DNA from: Micrococcus sp.
GTDB lineage: Bacteria; Actinomycetota; Actinomycetes; Actinomycetales; Micrococcaceae
NCBI GenBank assembly: GCA_029961105.1
Contig: JASBVO010000013.1
Span: 1-64,000 of the forward strand
Length of the DNA stretch: 64,000 nucleotides
Direction of reading: 5' to 3'
Shown here: positions 43,276-51,075 of the stretch, in pieces
Layout: the number at the start of each line of letters is the position of its first letter
Position numbering within the stretch: position 1 is the stretch's first letter
Program-made: the position numbers and the translations under genes
The notes under the pieces: model-generated
What the model was told of the DNA's origin: nothing
Seen by the model: only the letters and a program-made list of their open reading frames with translations
The model's database searches: none

Positions 43276-45381
43276 TCAGTGACCCTGGCGGCGCTCGTGC
43301 TTGCCCACACCGTTGTTGCCGGAGGTCGAGAAGACCTGGACGACGGACGGGCGCGGGACCGCGACCTTGTCCCGCACCTGCACCGGGCCGCCGGCCGGCA
43401 GGAAGTCCGGGAAGTAGGAGGTGTGCTTGCCCCAGTCGCCGTCCTCGCCCGGGTGCTGGACGTTGACGAACACCGAGTTGTCCTGGTCGTGGATGACCGG
43501 CCCGCAGGTCTCGGCGTCCACCGGGACCGAGAGGAACTGCTCGACGCGCCCGCGATCGCGGCCCTCGAGGGTCACCTTGTGCAGGGCATCGCCGTAGCCG
43601 ATCTTGCCGGGGGCGCCGTCGGTGGAGATCCACAGGTTGCCCTCGGAGTCGAACGCCAGGTTGTCCGGGCAGGAGATCGGCGAGACCTTGTCCTTCGGGT
43701 AACCGGAGAAGTACGCGGACTCGGACTTCGCGGGGTCGCCGGCCAGCAGCAGGATGTTCCAGCCGAAGCGCTCGGCCGTGTGGTCGCCGCGCCGTTCCGT
43801 GATCTCGATGACGTGGCCGTCACGGTTGCCCAGCTTGCCGTCGGTGTAGGCGACCGGGTTGGCCTCGTCCACGGTGGCCACGGTGCGCTTGTCGTTGTTG
43901 GTCAGGGCCATGTAGACCTTGCCGGTGACCGGGTTGGTCTCCACGTCCTCGGGGCGGTCCATCTTGGTGGCGCCCACCTTGTCCGCGGCCAGGCGCGTGT
44001 AGACGAGCACCTCCTCCACGGTCATGCCGGGAACGAGCGACCGGTCGTTCTTGACCAGCGGGATCCACCGGCCACGGCCGTCGAAGGCGCCGTCCGAGGG
44101 AACGTCCCCGGAACCGTCGATCTCGGAGGCCGGGGAGTCGCCCTCGAACTGCGCCACGTACAGGGTGCCCTCGGACAGCAGGGTCATGTTGTGCGCCTTG
44201 TCGCCCTTGCGGTACTTCTTGCGCGAGACGAACTTGTAGAGGTAGTCGTTCTTCTGGTCGTCACCGGAGTAGACCACGGCGTGGCCGTCCCGGGACAGCA
44301 CCGCGGTGCCGGCCTCGTGCTTGAAGCGGCCCAGGGCGGTGTGCTTGACCGGGGTGGAGGTGGGGTCCTCCGGATCCATCTCGATGATCCAGCCGAAGCG
44401 GTTCGCCTCGTTGGCGTAGCCCTCGTTGTTGAGGTTGAACCGGTCGTACACCGTCTCCCACTTCCGCTGCGTGGGCTTGGTGCCCAGGCCGTAGCGGGCT
44501 TCCTCGGCGGAACCGGTGCCGACGAAGTACTGGTCGAAGTTCTCCTCGCCCGAGAGCACCGTGCCCCACGGGGTGGTGCCGCCGGCGCAGTTGTTCAGGG
44601 TGCCCAGGACGGTGGTGCCCTCGGGGTCCTCCACGGTCTTGAGCAGGCCCGAACCGGCGGCCGGGCCGTCCACGGTGAAGGGGGTGAAGCCGGTGATGCG
44701 GCGGTTGCGGCGCCCGCCGCGGATGTACTCCCAGGGCTGGCCCTTGCCCTCGCGCTTCAGTTCCACCACGGACATGCCGTGGGCGGCGATGCCGGCGTTG
44801 ACGACGTCCTTCGGGTGGGAGGCGATGTACTCGGGGGAGAACATGATGTTCTCGTTGGTGTACTCGTGGTTGGACACCAGGTAGCCGCGGCGGTCGTTGC
44901 GGCCGTCGGTGATGACGTCCAGGTAGTCGTTGTTGTAGCCGAACTGCTTGGCCTGGGACTCACCGGTCTGGGCGGTGATGTCGAACTCCGGGGAGTCGGC
45001 GAACAGCGGATCGCCCCAGCGGATGATGGCCTTCCAGTCGTAGCCTTCGGGCACGGTGACATCGTCCACGGTCTTCGGGACGCCGTTGAGGGCCTGGAAG
45101 GGGAGCTTGCCGCCGCCCTTCGGGTGGGCGCTGCTGTGGGCCACGGCGGCCGGGGCGGTGGAGACGGTGTTGGCGCCGACGACGACGGCGGCAGCCAGGC
45201 CGCCGCCGAGGCCCAGGGCGGCACGGCGGGAGATGGCCGCGGAGGCGATGTCCCGGAAGTGGGCGTTGTCCGAGGTGTTCGGGACCGGATGGGCGCAGGC
45301 GTTGCCGCACTTCAGGGCGCAGGTGACGGCAGAACGGTTGCCACGGGTGTGGCCGACCATGGGCAGGTGTCGCTTGAGCAT
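43276..45381 (-). CDS. phoX: PhoX-family alkaline phosphatase
   Basis: A 701-residue exported phosphatase. The ATG at 45381 follows GGAGGACATC. A twin-arginine signal (SRRAALGLGGGLAAAVVVGA) lies unusually deep, at about residues 52-72, as is usual for PhoX with its long n-region. The body matches DUF839/PhoX: SNHEYTNENIMF, GGTTPWGTVLSGEENF, RFGWIIEMDPEDP, HTALGRFKHE, DNLAFDSEGNLWISTDG. PhoX enzymes use Ca and Fe and release phosphate from esters outside the membrane. Three 11-bp PHO-box repeats lie upstream, so phosphate starvation should induce it. Confidence 0.93.
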   Translation of the reverse strand: MLKRHLPMVGHTRGNRSAVTCALKCGNACAHPVPNTSDNAHFRDIASAAISRRAALGLGGGLAAAVVVGANTVSTAPAAVAHSSAHPKGGGKLPFQALNGVPKTVDDVTVPEGYDWKAIIRWGDPLFADSPEFDITAQTGESQAKQFGYNNDYLDVITDGRNDRRGYLVSNHEYTNENIMFSPEYIASHPKDVVNAGIAAHGMSVVELKREGKGQPWEYIRGGRRNRRITGFTPFTVDGPAAGSGLLKTVEDPEGTTVLGTLNNCAGGTTPWGTVLSGEENFDQYFVGTGSAEEARYGLGTKPTQRKWETVYDRFNLNNEGYANEANRFGWIIEMDPEDPTSTPVKHTALGRFKHEAGTAVLSRDGHAVVYSGDDQKNDYLYKFVSRKKYRKGDKAHNMTLLSEGTLYVAQFEGDSPASEIDGSGDVPSDGAFDGRGRWIPLVKNDRSLVPGMTVEEVLVYTRLAADKVGATKMDRPEDVETNPVTGKVYMALTNNDKRTVATVDEANPVAYTDGKLGNRDGHVIEITERRGDHTAERFGWNILLLAGDPAKSESAYFSGYPKDKVSPISCPDNLAFDSEGNLWISTDGAPGKIGYGDALHKVTLEGRDRGRVEQFLSVPVDAETCGPVIHDQDNSVFVNVQHPGEDGDWGKHTSYFPDFLPAGGPVQVRDKVAVPRPSVVQVFSTSGNNGVGKHERRQGH

Positions 45382-45452
45382 GATGTCCTCCAAGACGGTG
45401 GGATGACTGAGCACCGGCAGCAGTGCTTCGCTTCGCCATTCGACAGGCCCCG

Positions 45453-45481
45453 GGTAACGGGATGGTGAACGTTCCGTGAGC
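45453..45481 (-). promoter_or_regulatory. PHO box upstream of phoX
   Basis: Three 7-mers resembling the actinobacterial PhoP unit GTTCACC on the minus strand, spaced exactly 11 bp: GCTCACG (45481-45475), GTTCACC (45470-45464) and CGTTACC (45459-45453). The centre unit is a perfect consensus. They lie 72-100 nt before the phoX start and after the menC stop. TCGAAT at 45443-45438 is a weak candidate -10. Confidence 0.7.
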
Positions 45482-45491
45482 GGAATTTAGG

Positions 45492-46538
45492 TCACGCCGA
45501 TGGGGCCGAATCACCCGTCTCGAGTTGACGTGCGAGGATGCCATGGGCCGCCCGCAGACGTGAGCACCACCACTGCCGGCGGTCCTCGGCGACGCGCAGG
45601 GCGCCCAGGGCGGCGGGGTCCGGGACGGGCGCCGGGCCGGGACGCAGCCGGCCGGCGTCGGGAGTCCAGGACGGCACGGCCACGTCCTGGGCGAACAGCG
45701 CCACGGTGCCCAGCCCGCAGGCGTGCGGCAGCCGCGGCAGGCTGGCGGCGAGCGCCACCCCGGCGGCGATGCCCACCGAGGTGTCCAGGGCGGAGGACAC
45801 CACGGCGTCCAGTCCCGCGGCCTGCACGATCCCCAGGGCCCGCCGCACCCCGCCGAGGGGCTGGACCTTCACGACGACCAGGTCCGCGGCACCGGCCCGG
45901 GCCACGGCCACCGGGTCGGTCTCCTTGCGGACCGACTCGTCGGCGGCCAGCTTCAGGTCGATGCCGGCGCGCACGAGGGCCTCGCGCAGCCTGGCGAGCC
46001 CCTCGATGCCCGCGACCGGCTGTTCGGCGTACTCCAGTCCGTACCCGGCCAGCCGGCCCAGTGCGGCCAGCGCGGTGTCGTGGTCCCAGCCCTGGTTGGC
46101 GTCGATGCGCACGGCCGCGTCCGGCAGCAGGCGGCGCACCTCGGCCACCCGGGCCACGTCATCGTCGACGCCCTGGCCCTGCTCCGCCACCTTCACCTTG
46201 ACGGCCGGGACCGCGCCGTACGCCTCCAGGACGCGTCCGACGTCGGCCGGGCGGACCGCCGGGACGGTCGCGTTGACGGGGACGGACTCCCGGACCGGCG
46301 CCGGCCAGCCGTGCCAGCCGGCCTCGATCGCGGCGGCGAGCCAGCGGGAGGACTCGGTCGCACCGTACTCGGGGAACGGGGAGAACTCGGCCCACCCCGC
46401 CGGTCCGCGCAGCAGCATCGCCTCGCGCACGGTGGTGCCGCGGAAGCGGGTGTGCATCGGCTGGGCGACGACGACGGCGCCCTCCAGTAATTCATCGACT
46501 CCGGGCAGGGCCAGCCCGGCCAGCAGGGGCGGGATCAT
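45492..46538 (-). CDS. menC: o-succinylbenzoate synthase
   Basis: A 348-residue enolase-superfamily enzyme dehydrating SHCHC to o-succinylbenzoate. The catalytic KVKVAEQ (Lys pair), metal ligands in RIDANQGW, EYAEQPV and AADESV, and the second catalytic lysine in VVKVQPLGG are all present. TAGGCT lies 6 nt before the ATG, giving a leaderless mRNA, and sits 1 nt beyond the stop of the upstream SUKH-like gene. Confidence 0.93.
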   Translation of the reverse strand: MIPPLLAGLALPGVDELLEGAVVVAQPMHTRFRGTTVREAMLLRGPAGWAEFSPFPEYGATESSRWLAAAIEAGWHGWPAPVRESVPVNATVPAVRPADVGRVLEAYGAVPAVKVKVAEQGQGVDDDVARVAEVRRLLPDAAVRIDANQGWDHDTALAALGRLAGYGLEYAEQPVAGIEGLARLREALVRAGIDLKLAADESVRKETDPVAVARAGAADLVVVKVQPLGGVRRALGIVQAAGLDAVVSSALDTSVGIAAGVALAASLPRLPHACGLGTVALFAQDVAVPSWTPDAGRLRPGPAPVPDPAALGALRVAEDRRQWWCSRLRAAHGILARQLETGDSAPSA

Positions 46539-46544
46539 GGCCCC

Positions 46545-46550
46545 AGCCTA
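46545..46550 (-). promoter_or_regulatory. -10 box of leaderless menC
   Basis: TAGGCT on the minus strand, 6 nt before the menC ATG, inside the 13-nt gap after the preceding gene. Confidence 0.6.
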
Positions 46551-46551
46551 T

Positions 46552-47154
46552 TCAGCGGGCCTGGTAGTAGCCGAACTTGCGGGCCACGGCCACCGCGCGG
46601 GCGCGGTCACCGAGGACGGACTCGAGTGCCTGGACCACGGAGGCGGTGGTCTCCGGGCGCAGGGACCACTCCGCGGTGAACGGTTCGTCCCAGCGGGCCC
46701 AGGCGCTGCCGGTGGCGGCCAGGGCCAGCGCCATCTCCTCGAGCGAGTCGAAGGTCGGCTCCGGGTCGTCCAGCCGGTCCTCCCAGCCGTCGTCCCCGGG
46801 GGCGGTGAGGACCTTGCCGGTGTTCGCGTCGAGGATGAACGGGTCCGCGCCCTGCTTGGCCACCACCGTCCACTCCTCGTTCCAGTCCACCAGCTGGGCG
46901 GCGGTGCGGCGGTTCCAGCGGTAGCCGGCCTGCTCGTCCCAGAGCCGCTCGAGCGGGAAGAACAGGAAGGGCAGCCCCGCGGTGTCGATCTCGATCCACT
47001 CCGGGCCCACCTCCCGGTAGAACCGGGCCAGCTGCGGGGCCAAGGGCGTCTCACCGGCCCATTCGATGGGCTCCTGGCGACTGACCGGCCCGAAGACGGC
47101 GAGCGCCTGGCGTGCTGCGACATGCTCGGGCGTGGTCCCCGCGATGTTGGCCAT
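46552..47154 (-). CDS. SUKH (SMI1/KNR4)-like protein
   Basis: A 200-residue acidic protein with a clear SMI1/KNR4-type layout: LAPQLARFYREVGP, IEIDTAGLPFLFFPLERLWDEQAGYRW, WTVVAKQGADPFILDANTGKV and a C-terminal helix with TFDSLEEMALALA. Some family members are immunity proteins, others are regulatory scaffolds. No toxin gene is adjacent, so the partner is unknown. TATCCT 7 nt before the ATG suggests a leaderless mRNA, and menC follows by 13 nt. Confidence 0.7.
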   Translation of the reverse strand: MANIAGTTPEHVAARQALAVFGPVSRQEPIEWAGETPLAPQLARFYREVGPEWIEIDTAGLPFLFFPLERLWDEQAGYRWNRRTAAQLVDWNEEWTVVAKQGADPFILDANTGKVLTAPGDDGWEDRLDDPEPTFDSLEEMALALAATGSAWARWDEPFTAEWSLRPETTASVVQALESVLGDRARAVAVARKFGYYQAR

Positions 47155-47161
47155 GGGCCCG

Positions 47162-47167
47162 AGGATA
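47162..47167 (-). promoter_or_regulatory. -10 box of a leaderless gene
   Basis: TATCCT on the minus strand, 7 nt before the ATG at 47154. Confidence 0.55.
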
Positions 47168-47262
47168 GACCGTCCAGCCGACGCCCGCATGACCGTTCGG
47201 CGACCATTCGTCGACATGCCGGTGACGGGGTCCTCCCAGCCGGCTGCGCCACAATGGTGGCC

Positions 47263-48186
47263 ATGCCCTCTGCCGTTCCCGACACGCTGCCGGTCCGGCC
47301 GGCCCGTCGGCCGGCCCGCGACCCCTGGGCCTGGCTGCTGGCGATGGCCGGCGGCGCCGGGCTGCTCCTGGCGGTCTTCACGGCCTTCGTGACCACCTCC
47401 ACCGGGCAGCTCGCGGAGTCCATGGCCCTGGAGGCGGCCACCCACCGCCTCGCCTCGCTGCATGGGCCGGTGACCGTGGTCCTGGACCGGCTGCCGGAGA
47501 TCGCCGGGGTGGTCGGCGTCGCCGCGTTCCTCGTGCTCACGGTCTGGCGCCGGCGCTGGTTCGCCTCCCTGGTGGCGGCGGCCGGGTTCGCCGGGGCCAA
47601 TCTCACCACCCAGGTGCTCAAGAACGTGGTGCTCGTCCGCCCGGACCTGGACAATGGGGTGCCGTACTACACGGGCAACTCGCTGCCCTCCGGGCACACC
47701 ACCTTCGCCGCCGCCGCTGCCCTGGCCGTGTTCCTGATGGTGGCCCCGCGCTGGCGGCCGGTGACCGCCGCGGTCGGTGCACTGTTCGCCACCGCGGTGG
47801 GTGCCGGCACCTTCGTCGAGGCCTGGCACCGGCCCGCGGACATGGCGGCGGCCTACCTGGTGGCCGCGTGCTGGGCACTGGCGGCCGGGTGGGTCATCTT
47901 GCGCACGGGGGCGGACTGGAACACCGTGGGCCGGGCGAACGCCCGGTTCCCGCATCCGGCCGGCCACCCCGGCTGGGACGTGGCGCTATGGGCCGGCGGG
48001 CTCCTCTCCGTGGCCGGGGCGTGGCTGGCCTTCCAGGCCGCCGGCGGCGTGCCCGCCCTGGCCCCGGGCCCGGAACGGCACTCCGGGTGGCACTTCCTGG
48101 CCGGGCTGCTGTTCTCGGTGGGCCCCGGGCTGCTCGTCTTCGGGTTCCTGGCCACGTTCTTCCGCTGGCAGTCCGGACGCCGCTAG
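47263..48186 (+). CDS. PAP2-family membrane phosphatase
   Basis: A 307-residue membrane protein. Phosphatase motifs are KNVVLVRPDLD, SLPSGHTTFAAA (PSGH) and a degenerate third motif in EAWHRPADMAAAY, placed between hydrophobic helices. Six or more membrane helices are visible. It should remove phosphate from a lipid or polyprenyl phosphate on the outer face. The ATG at 47263 lies 7 nt after CACAAT, a weak -10; an ATG at 47254 would add 3 residues. Confidence 0.85.
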   Translation: MPSAVPDTLPVRPARRPARDPWAWLLAMAGGAGLLLAVFTAFVTTSTGQLAESMALEAATHRLASLHGPVTVVLDRLPEIAGVVGVAAFLVLTVWRRRWFASLVAAAGFAGANLTTQVLKNVVLVRPDLDNGVPYYTGNSLPSGHTTFAAAAALAVFLMVAPRWRPVTAAVGALFATAVGAGTFVEAWHRPADMAAAYLVAACWALAAGWVILRTGADWNTVGRANARFPHPAGHPGWDVALWAGGLLSVAGAWLAFQAAGGVPALAPGPERHSGWHFLAGLLFSVGPGLLVFGFLATFFRWQSGRR

Positions 48187-48199
48187 AAGAGCTGCGGGC

Positions 48200-49438
48200 T
48201 CAGGCCACCGGACCGGTCCCGCGCGGCAGGGAGCGGGCGAAGACCACCGCGCCGGCGCCGGCGATCACCGCGATCACCCAGATCCCGGCGGCGAGTCCGG
48301 CCAGGGCCGTGACCGCGGAGAGGACCGCCGGTCCGGCCAGGATCCCGGCGTCCGCCTGCAGCCGCCACAGGGCCAGGAACTGTGGCCGGGCGTGCGGCGG
48401 GGAGTAGTCGGCGCCGAGGGTCATGACGATCCCGGAGCCGAAGCCGTTGCCCAGTCCCACCACCATGGCCACGGCGGTGAACCACCCGGGCTCACCGGTC
48501 AGCGGGATCAGGGCCATGCCCAGGCCCAGCCCGGCCAGGCAGGACACCGCCACCAGGCGCCGGCCGCGGCGGTCCATGAGCAGCCCGGAGGGGTAGAACA
48601 TCAGCAGGTCCGCCAGCCCGGTGAGGCCGTAGATGACCGAGGCCGCGGCGGGCGAGAGCCCCAGGTGGGTGGCCCACAGCGGGATGACGGCGGAGCGGCA
48701 GGCCCGGGTCGCGGACAGGCAGACCACCGCGACGCCCACGGTGGCCAGCACGCGGCGGTGCTGGCGGGCCAGCGAGCGCAGGGTGGGCCGCGCGTCCGGG
48801 ACCGCCGGCGCCGGGCCCGGGGCTCCACCGCCGGCGGGGCCGGGCACGGGCAGCTCCCTGATGGCGAAGCTGCCCGCCGCGGCCAGGGCCATGGTCAGGG
48901 TGCCGGCCGCGAAGGCCCCGTGCAGGCCCAGCAACGCCTGCAGGCCGGCGCCGAGGAACGGCCCGGCGAACAGGCCGATGCGGATGGTGCCGCCGAGGGT
49001 GGACATCGCCCGGGCCCGGTGGCTGACCGGGACGGCCACCGCTAGGTAGGACTGCCGGGCCAGGTTGAACCCGGCCCCGGCCATGCCGACGACGAACAGC
49101 CCACCGAAGAACAGGGCCAGCCCGGCGGCACCGGGCACGGGCAGCCAGCCGGCGACGGCGGCCCAAGCCACCAGCGCGCCCACGGCCCCGGTCCACGCGG
49201 AGGCGACGATCGTCACCCGCTCCCCGGCCCGGAAGGCCAGGTGCGCGGCCGGAGCGTTGGCCAGCAGCGAGCCGATGCCCACGAGCGTGACGGACGCGGC
49301 GGCCACGGCCACCGAGGCCCCGAAGGCGCTCGCCGCCGGGGCCATGGCCGGGGTGATCGCACCGACGCCGGCCGAGTAGACGGCCGAGGGGGCGTAGACC
49401 TGGACGGCCGCGGCAAGGGGATGGGGGCGGCGTCTCAC
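48200..49438 (-). CDS. MFS transporter
   Basis: A 412-residue protein with twelve hydrophobic helices split by a Pro/Ala-rich cytoplasmic loop (about residues 198-220). The second half has the MFS loop motif in GLLMDRRGRRLV. The substrate is unknown; a drug or metabolite exporter is likely. The GTG start stands 6 nt after TAGTGT. It converges on the PAP2 gene with a 13-nt gap. Confidence 0.85.
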   Translation of the reverse strand: MRRRPHPLAAAVQVYAPSAVYSAGVGAITPAMAPAASAFGASVAVAAASVTLVGIGSLLANAPAAHLAFRAGERVTIVASAWTGAVGALVAWAAVAGWLPVPGAAGLALFFGGLFVVGMAGAGFNLARQSYLAVAVPVSHRARAMSTLGGTIRIGLFAGPFLGAGLQALLGLHGAFAAGTLTMALAAAGSFAIRELPVPGPAGGGAPGPAPAVPDARPTLRSLARQHRRVLATVGVAVVCLSATRACRSAVIPLWATHLGLSPAAASVIYGLTGLADLLMFYPSGLLMDRRGRRLVAVSCLAGLGLGMALIPLTGEPGWFTAVAMVVGLGNGFGSGIVMTLGADYSPPHARPQFLALWRLQADAGILAGPAVLSAVTALAGLAAGIWVIAVIAGAGAVVFARSLPRGTGPVA

Positions 49439-49444
49439 CCGGTC

Positions 49445-49450
49445 ACACTA
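49445..49450 (-). promoter_or_regulatory. -10 box of a leaderless MFS gene
   Basis: TAGTGT on the minus strand, 6 nt before the GTG at 49438. Confidence 0.55.
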
Positions 49451-49527
49451 CCGCCGGGGCCACGGCCCCGACGGCCGGGATCGCCGGGCTGAACCCGGGC
49501 AGGTGACCGGCCGGCCCCGGGCGCCGC

Positions 49528-49533
49528 TACCAT
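49528..49533 (+). promoter_or_regulatory. -10 box of a leaderless permease gene
   Basis: TACCAT, 6 nt before the ATG at 49540. Confidence 0.5.
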
Positions 49534-49539
49534 GTCCCC

Positions 49540-51042
49540 ATGCCCACGCCCGGAACATCGACGCCTGATGCTGCCCTGACCACCCTCAACACCGCCGAGG
49601 CCGCCCCACCCCGCAACGGGCTCGACCGGTTCTTCATGATCTCCCGGCGCGGCTCCTCGGTCGCCCAGGAGGTCCGCGGCGGGCTGGCCACGTTCCTGGC
49701 GATGAGCTACATCATCGTCCTCAACCCGCTCGTGCTCTCCGGGGCGGATGCGAACGGGGACACCCTGGGCGTGGGACGGGTCGCGGCCGTGACGGCCCTG
49801 GTGGCCGGCATCGCGACCATCGCGATGGGCGTCTGGGCCCGGCATCCCTTCGCCCTGGCCGCCGGGCTCGGCGTCAACGCGCTCGTGGCCATCACCATCG
49901 CCACCACCGAGGGCCTCACCTGGCCGGCCGTGATGGGCCTGGTGGTGATCGCCGGACTGGTCATGGTCGTGCTCGTGGCCACCGGGTTCCGGCGCGCGGT
50001 GTTCAACGCCGTCCCGGACGCCCTGAAGACCGGCATCGTGGTCGGCATCGGCCTGTTCATCGCCCTGATCGGCCTGGTCAACGCCGGGTTCATCCGCCGC
50101 GTGCCGGACGCTGCGGGCACCACCGTCCCGGTGGGACTCGGCACCGGCGGAGAGCTCGAGGGCTGGCCGGTGCTGGTCTTCATCGTCGGGCTGCTGGTGA
50201 CCTCCGTGCTGGTGATCCGCAGGACCCGCGGCGCCATCCTCATCGGCATCATCGTGGCCACCGTGCTGGCGAACATCCTCGAGGCGGTGTTCCACATCGG
50301 CCCGTCCGTGGACGCCGAGGGCAACGTCAACCCCACCGGCTGGTCCCTGGTGGCGCCCTCCGTGCCGGAGTGGAGCGCCCCGGACCTGTCCCTCGTGGGC
50401 CAGGCGGACGTCTTCGCCGCCTTCGTCCAGGTCGGCCCGCTGATGGCGGCCCTGCTGGTGTTCGCCATCCTGCTGTCCGTCTTCTTCGACGCCATGGGCA
50501 CCTCCGTGGGCCTGGCCCGGGAGGCCGGCAACGTGACCCAGGACGGGGAGATCCCGCACCTGAACCGGATCCTCATGGTGGACGCCCTGGCGGTCTCGGC
50601 CGGCGGCGGCGCCTCCGGCTCGGCCAACCAGATCTTCGTGGAGTCCGGCACCGGCATCGGCGAGGGCGCGCGCACCGGCTTCGCCTCCGTGGTCACCGGC
50701 GTGCTCTTCCTGCTGGCCATGTTCCTCACCCCGCTGATCTACCTGGTGCCCTTCGAGGCGGTGGCCCCCGCGCTGGTGGTGGTCGGGTTCATGATGGCCA
50801 CCCAGGTGGTGCAGATCGACTGGACCGACTGGGGCGCGGCCCTGCCGGCCTTCCTGACCTTCATCCTGATGCCGTTCACCTACTCGATCGCCAACGGCAT
50901 CGGCGCCGGCATGATCGCCTACGCGGTGATCCGCACCGCCCAGGGCCGGGCCCGCGAGGTGCACCCGCTGCTGTGGGTGGTCGCCGCCGCCTTCGTGCTC
51001 TACTTCGGCATGGGCGTCTTCCGGGGGCTGCTGGGGCTGTAA
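49540..51042 (+). CDS. NCS2 purine permease, AzgA-like
   Basis: A 500-residue permease with about 13 hydrophobic helices. The N-terminal EVRGGLATFLAMSYIIVLNP, FALAAGLGVNALVA and FFDAMGTSVGLAREAG with SGSANQIFVESGTGIGEGARTG are signatures of the AzgA-type branch that takes up adenine, guanine and hypoxanthine with protons. The ATG lies 6 nt after TACCAT. Confidence 0.9.
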   Translation: MPTPGTSTPDAALTTLNTAEAAPPRNGLDRFFMISRRGSSVAQEVRGGLATFLAMSYIIVLNPLVLSGADANGDTLGVGRVAAVTALVAGIATIAMGVWARHPFALAAGLGVNALVAITIATTEGLTWPAVMGLVVIAGLVMVVLVATGFRRAVFNAVPDALKTGIVVGIGLFIALIGLVNAGFIRRVPDAAGTTVPVGLGTGGELEGWPVLVFIVGLLVTSVLVIRRTRGAILIGIIVATVLANILEAVFHIGPSVDAEGNVNPTGWSLVAPSVPEWSAPDLSLVGQADVFAAFVQVGPLMAALLVFAILLSVFFDAMGTSVGLAREAGNVTQDGEIPHLNRILMVDALAVSAGGGASGSANQIFVESGTGIGEGARTGFASVVTGVLFLLAMFLTPLIYLVPFEAVAPALVVVGFMMATQVVQIDWTDWGAALPAFLTFILMPFTYSIANGIGAGMIAYAVIRTAQGRAREVHPLLWVVAAAFVLYFGMGVFRGLLGL

Positions 51043-51075
51043 CCCGCCCGGCCCGCGTGCGGTTGAATGGTGGCC

